This document shows, in pieces, positions 6,337-10,001 of a DNA stretch of 10,001 nucleotides. The notes beneath the pieces are model-generated. The model saw only the letters and a program-made list of their open reading frames with translations. It had not been told where the DNA came from and searched no databases. The position numbers and the translations under genes are program-made. How positions within the stretch are numbered: position 1 is the first letter of the stretch; each line of letters starts with the position of its first letter. This DNA comes from JBHENW01 sp046261875 (GTDB lineage: Bacteria > Acidobacteriota > Thermoanaerobaculia > UBA5066 > Gp7-AA6): NCBI GenBank assembly GCA_046261875.1, contig JBHENW010000117.1, forward strand, positions 1 through 10,001, read 5' to 3'.

Positions 6337-7761
6337 ATGGCGGACCACTTTCGGGGTCGGCTGGAGGTCTTCGGCTTTGCCGACCTCCTGCAGTGGATGG
6401 AGCTCAACCGGCGCTCCGGCCGACTGACGCTCGCCCAGGGAAAGGACCGTCGGATCATCGACTGGCGCGATGGGCAGATCATCTACGTTTCCGGCTCTCT
6501 CCCGCGGCACCGGCTGGGTGTGCACCTGCTGCGGAGCGGCGCCCTCCCCGCCGCGACCCTCTACGAGCTCCTCGCGCGGAACTTCACCTCTCAGGAGAAC
6601 CTGAGCCGCCTCATCCTGGATGCGGGTTACGACAGCCTCGACGGCCTTTCGCTGCGCGTCGAGGAGCTCGCCCGGCGGCTGCTCTTCGAGATGTTCGAGT
6701 GGCGCCAAGCCGCCTTCGAGTACGACCCGGGCTATCGCGTCCAGCCGATCCTGCGCATCGGCCTCTCGCTGCGCGGCCAGGCCGTCGCTTTCCAGGGCGC
6801 CAAGGAGCTCGACGACACCCGCCGGAAGGGACGCCGCGAGCGCATCGAGGAGATCGACCCGGCGTGGAAGCTGACGCCGGGCGAGACGGAGGAGCGGTTC
6901 TGGGAGATCGTCGAGCGCGTCGCCGAGCCGCTCCGCTCCGGCGAGGCCCGGGAGCTTTACCACGCCTTCGGCCATTTGACCGAGCGCATCCGCGACCGCA
7001 TGACCGGAAACGTCGCGATGCACCCGGTGCACGAGGATACGGCGCAGCTCCTTCTCGAGCTGCTCAAGAAGACTCCGTTCGACGTCGACGCCGTCGTGCC
7101 GATCGCGGCGCTCGATCCCTACCTCACCCTCGACCTGCTAATCCTCGCCAATGCCCTCTCGATGGACCGGGACAACGCGGTCGGGACCGTGCCCGATGCG
7201 ATCCACCGCCTCGGCTCCCGGGCTCTGACGGTGCTCATCGACCGCCTCTCCGCGCCCGACTTTCCGGGGATACCGGAAACCGACGGCGCCGCGCTCGCGC
7301 TGCGGCGGGCCAGCGTCGCGGCCGCGATCGCCTCGGGCAAGTACGGAGAACGGTACGGGATGGAGCGGGAGCGCGGCTACACCCTCGGCCTGCTGCACAC
7401 GATCGCCTACGCCGAACTCTTCGACATCGTCCGGGCCATGGATTTTCCGGCGGGGGCTTTCCGGGCCGCGGCGCTGGAGTTCTACCGCCCCCTCGTGGGC
7501 GCCTGGCGGGCGGAGGGCTGGGGCCTTCCTCTGGATTTACAATCCGTGCTCTCCGACGACGGCGCGGAGCCGAGCGCGGCCGCGGTCCTGGTCCGGGTCG
7601 CCCGCGCCGCGCTTCCGGCCTGCGCCGTGGGCACCGTCACGGCTGAGACCGTCGAGCCCCTCTGGGCCGAGGAGATCTCCTCGGAAGTCGCGATGGTCTT
7701 CGACTTCCTGGGCCTTGGCCCCATTGAGCGCCGTGCGCGGGAGCGCACGACCCCTCCTTAA
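6337..7761 (+). CDS. DUF4388 (PATAN)-HDOD domain regulatory protein
   Basis: Likely a cytoplasmic signalling output protein; its partners are unknown. The ATG at 6337 gives 474 residues. Residues about 5-135 match the DUF4388/PATAN pattern: GRLEVFGFADLLQWMELNRR, SGRLTLAQG, DGQIIYVSG, then a second half with RVEELARRLLFEMFEW and AAFEYDPG. Residues about 155-225 are a charged linker. Residues about 230-400 read like an HDOD domain: QLLLELLKKTPFDVD, ALDPYLTLDLLILANAL, TVPDAIHRLGSRAL and TLGLLHTIAYAELF. The HD-type GLLHDIG motif is altered to GLLHTIA and the earlier His of the fold is not seen, so it should bind rather than hydrolyse. An open frame continues upstream to 6124 but overlaps the mutase and is not conserved-looking. 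The protein has no signal peptide or membrane segment. Such domain pairs occur in bacterial motility and second-messenger networks, so that is a possible role only. Confidence 0.85.
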   Translation: MADHFRGRLEVFGFADLLQWMELNRRSGRLTLAQGKDRRIIDWRDGQIIYVSGSLPRHRLGVHLLRSGALPAATLYELLARNFTSQENLSRLILDAGYDSLDGLSLRVEELARRLLFEMFEWRQAAFEYDPGYRVQPILRIGLSLRGQAVAFQGAKELDDTRRKGRRERIEEIDPAWKLTPGETEERFWEIVERVAEPLRSGEARELYHAFGHLTERIRDRMTGNVAMHPVHEDTAQLLLELLKKTPFDVDAVVPIAALDPYLTLDLLILANALSMDRDNAVGTVPDAIHRLGSRALTVLIDRLSAPDFPGIPETDGAALALRRASVAAAIASGKYGERYGMERERGYTLGLLHTIAYAELFDIVRAMDFPAGAFRAAALEFYRPLVGAWRAEGWGLPLDLQSVLSDDGAEPSAAAVLVRVARAALPACAVGTVTAETVEPLWAEEISSEVAMVFDFLGLGPIERRARERTTPP

Positions 7762-7773
7762 GCCCTCCTTAAG
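7752..7773 (+). repeat. Perfect 11-base tandem duplication CCCTCCTTAAG
   Basis: Two adjacent identical copies at 7752-7762 and 7763-7773. The first carries the TAA stop of the DUF4388-HDOD gene, so it looks like a slippage duplication at the gene end. I see no function for it. The rest of the gap to 7855 is GC-rich with no clear terminator. Confidence 0.7.
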
Positions 7774-7855
7774 CATTCTCCGCCGCGCTCCGGGGGCCGC
7801 GAGGGCAGGTCCCGCGCATCGGAATCCTCCCGCGGCGCCAGGCGTTAGCTGAGTC

Positions 7856-7859
7856 GGAG
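7856..7859 (+). promoter_or_regulatory. Ribosome binding site of the VWFA-related gene
   Basis: GGAG lies six bases before the ATG at 7866 and fixes the start at the signal peptide. It contrasts with nth, tdk and the DUF4388-HDOD gene, which lack such a site. Confidence 0.6.
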
Positions 7860-7865
7860 AGAAAG

Positions 7866-9488
7866 ATGAAAAGAACTTCCGCCACCCTGCTCATGCTCCT
7901 TCCGGCGCTCGCCCTCGCGCAGACCGCGACCACCCAACCGCCGATGCCGTTCCAGGAGGCCGTCGAGGTCCGCGTCATGGACCTGGACGTCGCGGTCACG
8001 GATTCGCGCGGCCGGCCGATCCCCGACCTCACCCGCGAAGACTTCACGGTTCGGGTGGACGGCAAAGTGGTGCCGATCGACTATTTCGTGCGAGTGGACG
8101 AGGGTACGATCCACGCCCCCGATCTCGCGCAGGCTTCGCCCGATCGCGTGCTCGAAGAGTTCCGCCGCGGGGGGGAGGCATACGTGCCGCGCCATTTTCT
8201 GATCTACGTGGACGTGGGGCACATGTCGCTGGCGGCGCGCCAGCGGGCGGTCGAGGGACTGCGCGACCTCGTGACCCGGATGGGGCCGTCGGACACGGGG
8301 CGCATCGTTCTCTTCGACCGCCGGAGCAAGGAGCTGACGCCCTGGACGGCGAGCAAGGAGACCCTCCTCGCGGGCCTCACGCGCGTCGAAGAGTCGGGCG
8401 TGGGCATGTCGCGGCTCCTGACCGAGCGGCAGACCATGCGCGACATCGACTCGGTGCCGGCCTTCCGGCGCTCGACGCGACAGACGTTCGCGCGAAGCTA
8501 TGCGGAACAGGAGCGCGCGGAGGTCCGCCGGATGCTCGAAGATCTGGAGGCCGAGGTCGCGACCCTCGCGCCGATGCCCGGCAAGAAAGCGCTGCTCCAC
8601 GTCTCCGGGGGCTTCGAGCTGCAGCCGGGTTACGCCATGATGGCTTACGCGTCCGGCTCTTTCGGACTTTCCTCGCTCTCGGTGACCAACGTCTCGCGGG
8701 AGCTCACGGAGCTCGTCCGGCGCGCCAACGCCTCGGAGATCACTTTCTACACCGTCGATGCACGAGGGCTCACGGCGGAAGGAATTTCCGCCGCCGAGGA
8801 CGATCCCCTGGCTTCCCGACCGGGAATCGCGTTCCTCGCGCGCGAAGACAGCCAGGCGGGGCTCCAGACGATGGCGCGCGAGACCGGCGGGATCGCGCTT
8901 CTCAACTCCAATGAGCTGTCGGCCGGACTCGCGCGCGTCTATCAGGATTCCTCGACTTACTACTCGATCGGCGTCAACCTCTCCAAGCTGGAGGGCGTGG
9001 CCTACCGCGACGTGCGCGTAGACGTGCGCCGGCCCGGCCTCACGGTGAGGACCCGGCGAGGTTACGCGCCGAGGACCTCCGAGGAACGCGCCCGCGACAG
9101 CGCCCTCGCGGCGCTGCGCACGAACATGGAGTACCGCGCGTTTCCCGTCTCCCTCCGGACGGCGCCTCCGACGAAGCAGAAGCGCCTCCTGGTTCTTCCC
9201 GTCCAGGTCACCTTCCCCGCCTCCGCGCTCACTTTCCTCCCGGGAGAGGAAGTCTCGCGGGCGCAGGCCGAGATGTTCATCGGCATGATGGACGACCGCG
9301 GGCGGATGAGCGAGATCAGCCGGGACGAGGCCAGCTTCACCCTGCCCAAGGGCGCGCCGGCGGACTCCCCCTTGACCTACACGGCGAATCTGCAGACGCG
9401 CAAGGGAAGCTACCGTCTCGTGATCAACGTCCGGGACAAGGCGACGGGCCGGATGGGCACGGGGAAGGCGGACGTCCGGGTCGATTGA
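7866..9488 (+). CDS. Secreted VWFA-related domain protein (acidobacterial type)
   Basis: Exported protein of a family abundant in Acidobacteriota; the molecular role is unknown. It has 540 residues with a signal peptide at 1-18 (cut after ALA, before QTATTQ). Residues about 33-75 are the family's N-terminal segment (VEVRVMDLDVAVTDSRGRPI, DLTREDFTVRVDGK). The von Willebrand A fold runs about 110-370: FLIYVDVGHMS replaces the standard DxSxS metal site, LRDLVTRMGPSDTGRIVLF, GKKALLHVSGGFELQPGY, ANASEITFYTVDARGL, and the closing STYYSIGV. The segment YRDVRVDVRRPGLTVRTRRGYAP (380-402) is highly typical of this family. A C-terminal beta-sandwich follows (about 435-540), ending TRKGSYRLVINVRDKATGRM. 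The start is backed by GGAG at 7856-7859. It is codirectional with the preceding gene, 104 bases apart, so probably transcribed separately. Confidence 0.9.
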   Translation: MKRTSATLLMLLPALALAQTATTQPPMPFQEAVEVRVMDLDVAVTDSRGRPIPDLTREDFTVRVDGKVVPIDYFVRVDEGTIHAPDLAQASPDRVLEEFRRGGEAYVPRHFLIYVDVGHMSLAARQRAVEGLRDLVTRMGPSDTGRIVLFDRRSKELTPWTASKETLLAGLTRVEESGVGMSRLLTERQTMRDIDSVPAFRRSTRQTFARSYAEQERAEVRRMLEDLEAEVATLAPMPGKKALLHVSGGFELQPGYAMMAYASGSFGLSSLSVTNVSRELTELVRRANASEITFYTVDARGLTAEGISAAEDDPLASRPGIAFLAREDSQAGLQTMARETGGIALLNSNELSAGLARVYQDSSTYYSIGVNLSKLEGVAYRDVRVDVRRPGLTVRTRRGYAPRTSEERARDSALAALRTNMEYRAFPVSLRTAPPTKQKRLLVLPVQVTFPASALTFLPGEEVSRAQAEMFIGMMDDRGRMSEISRDEASFTLPKGAPADSPLTYTANLQTRKGSYRLVINVRDKATGRMGTGKADVRVD

Positions 9489-9591
9489 GACCCGTCTCGA
9501 TTCGCGAACGCCGTCTTCTCGTGTCCCAGGTTGTTCCCGTGGCCGATGAGCAGCGTACTCAGACGCTCGCGTCGCCGCCATCCGCGACGAC

Positions 9592-9945
9592 TCAGGATCG
9601 GGGCACGCCTCCAGAGGCATGGGTCTCACGCGGGGGGAGGCTGCGCTCGGGCGTGAGTACGATGAACTCCGCCTTTCGCTCCGTGCCCTTCCACGCGGGA
9701 GACTCTTTCGGGGCGTTCAAGTCCCGCACGTGACCGAGAAGGTGTAGTAGCCGGGGGCGAAGCTCGCGAGCGGGATCTCGCTTCCCCTCGCGTACAGACC
9801 CTCGGCGAGCCGCTCGAGCTCGGCGCTGTTGGCGAAAGGGGCAAACGCCGGCTTCCCGTCCCGCGTCACGTTGATGCGCAATTGCACGCGCGGCTTGGGC
9901 CCGGCAGCCGCCGGGTCCGCGTCGGTCCCCGGTTGCCCTTCTCAT
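9592..9945 (-). pseudogene. Frameshifted remnant of the 3' end of an unidentified gene
   Basis: Two minus-strand frames with typical GC-rich third positions abut here. Frame one (about 9941 to 9717) encodes PKPRVQLRINVTRDGKPAF, then LAEGLYARGSEIPLASFAPG and YYTFSVT before a TGA at 9719. Near 9730 coding quality moves to a second frame, which continues VRDLNAPKESPAWKGTERKA, EFIVLTPE and stops at 9592. Joined, they give about 110 residues resembling a C-terminal beta-sandwich, with a GYYTFSVTVRD strand similar in pattern to the SYRLVINVRD strand ending the VWFA protein. The rest of the gene is missing: upstream of 9945 the sequence is T-rich and not coding-like. An ATG at 9945 with GGAGG just upstream opens a 117-codon frame, but most of that frame has arginine-rich shadow composition. 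I do not recognise the family; a sequencing error could explain the shift but not the missing 5' part. Confidence 0.55.
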
Positions 9946-10001
9946 CCTGAAACCCTCCTCACTTCGGGCTCCTGCGAGAAAAAAAGACGAAAGCTGAAGA
10001 T
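9946..10001. other. Apparently non-coding right edge
   Basis: These 56 bases carry A-rich tracts on the plus strand (A7 near 9977-9984) and no codon pattern like the neighbours. Too little is present to call a promoter or terminator. Confidence 0.3.

Noticed and set aside
4959..7646. Very long plus-strand open frame (895 codons)
   Set aside because: It is antisense to the mutase and then out of frame with the DUF4388-HDOD gene; its translation is Arg/Gly/Pro-rich shadow composition without motifs.
9481..9502. GAGACCCGTCTC palindrome at the VWFA gene end as a terminator
   Set aside because: The loop would be two bases and no T-run follows, so it cannot be a normal intrinsic terminator.
7845..9629. 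594-codon minus-strand open frame
   Set aside because: Antisense to the VWFA gene, which has a signal peptide, ribosome binding site and family motifs; the antisense product has none.

Overview
The window is GC-rich bacterial chromosome with tight gene spacing, and it most likely comes from an Acidobacteriota genome. The best lineage clues are a secreted VWFA-related protein of the type common in acidobacteria (7866-9488) and an Oar-like TonB-dependent receptor with an N-terminal carboxypeptidase-regulatory-like domain (minus strand, running off the left edge). This assignment is inferred from gene families; no rRNA or other marker gene is present. I see no tRNA, rRNA, CRISPR array, insertion sequence or phage gene.

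Layout. Positions 1-3087 are read leftward: a 5'-nucleotidase/cyclic-phosphodiesterase family metallophosphoesterase (1429-3018, with a signal peptide encoded up to about 3087), then a decayed second copy of its 5' end (1146-1432), then the TonB-dependent receptor (1115 to 1). Positions 3111-4425 are read rightward: endonuclease III (nth) and thymidine kinase (tdk). A 245-base convergent gap (4426-4670) follows and holds a cluster of DnaA-box-like sequences. A stand-alone methylmalonyl-CoA mutase catalytic subunit occupies 4671-6254 on the minus strand. It diverges across 82 bases from a DUF4388-HDOD regulatory protein (6337-7761, plus strand). The VWFA-related secreted protein follows (7866-9488). 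The right end holds a frameshifted minus-strand gene remnant (9592-9945) and about 55 T-rich bases that appear non-coding.

How the genes fit together. The leftward block looks like an envelope module: an exported nucleotidase beside an outer-membrane receptor. With thymidine kinase next door this could serve nucleoside or phosphate scavenging, but that is inference. Nth (base excision repair) and Tdk (thymidine salvage) form a DNA-maintenance pair. The mutase is a central carbon enzyme whose B12-binding partner is not in the window. The DUF4388-HDOD protein is a likely intracellular signalling output, and the VWFA protein acts outside the cytoplasm.

Points of most interest: the DnaA-box-like cluster with three 12-base-phased units, the broken tandem nucleotidase paralogue whose start overlaps the stop of the intact gene as GTGA, the missing standard start codon for the nucleotidase signal peptide, and plus-strand genes that begin only a few bases after a -10-like hexamer with no Shine-Dalgarno sequence. 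I did not find a clearly new multi-gene system.
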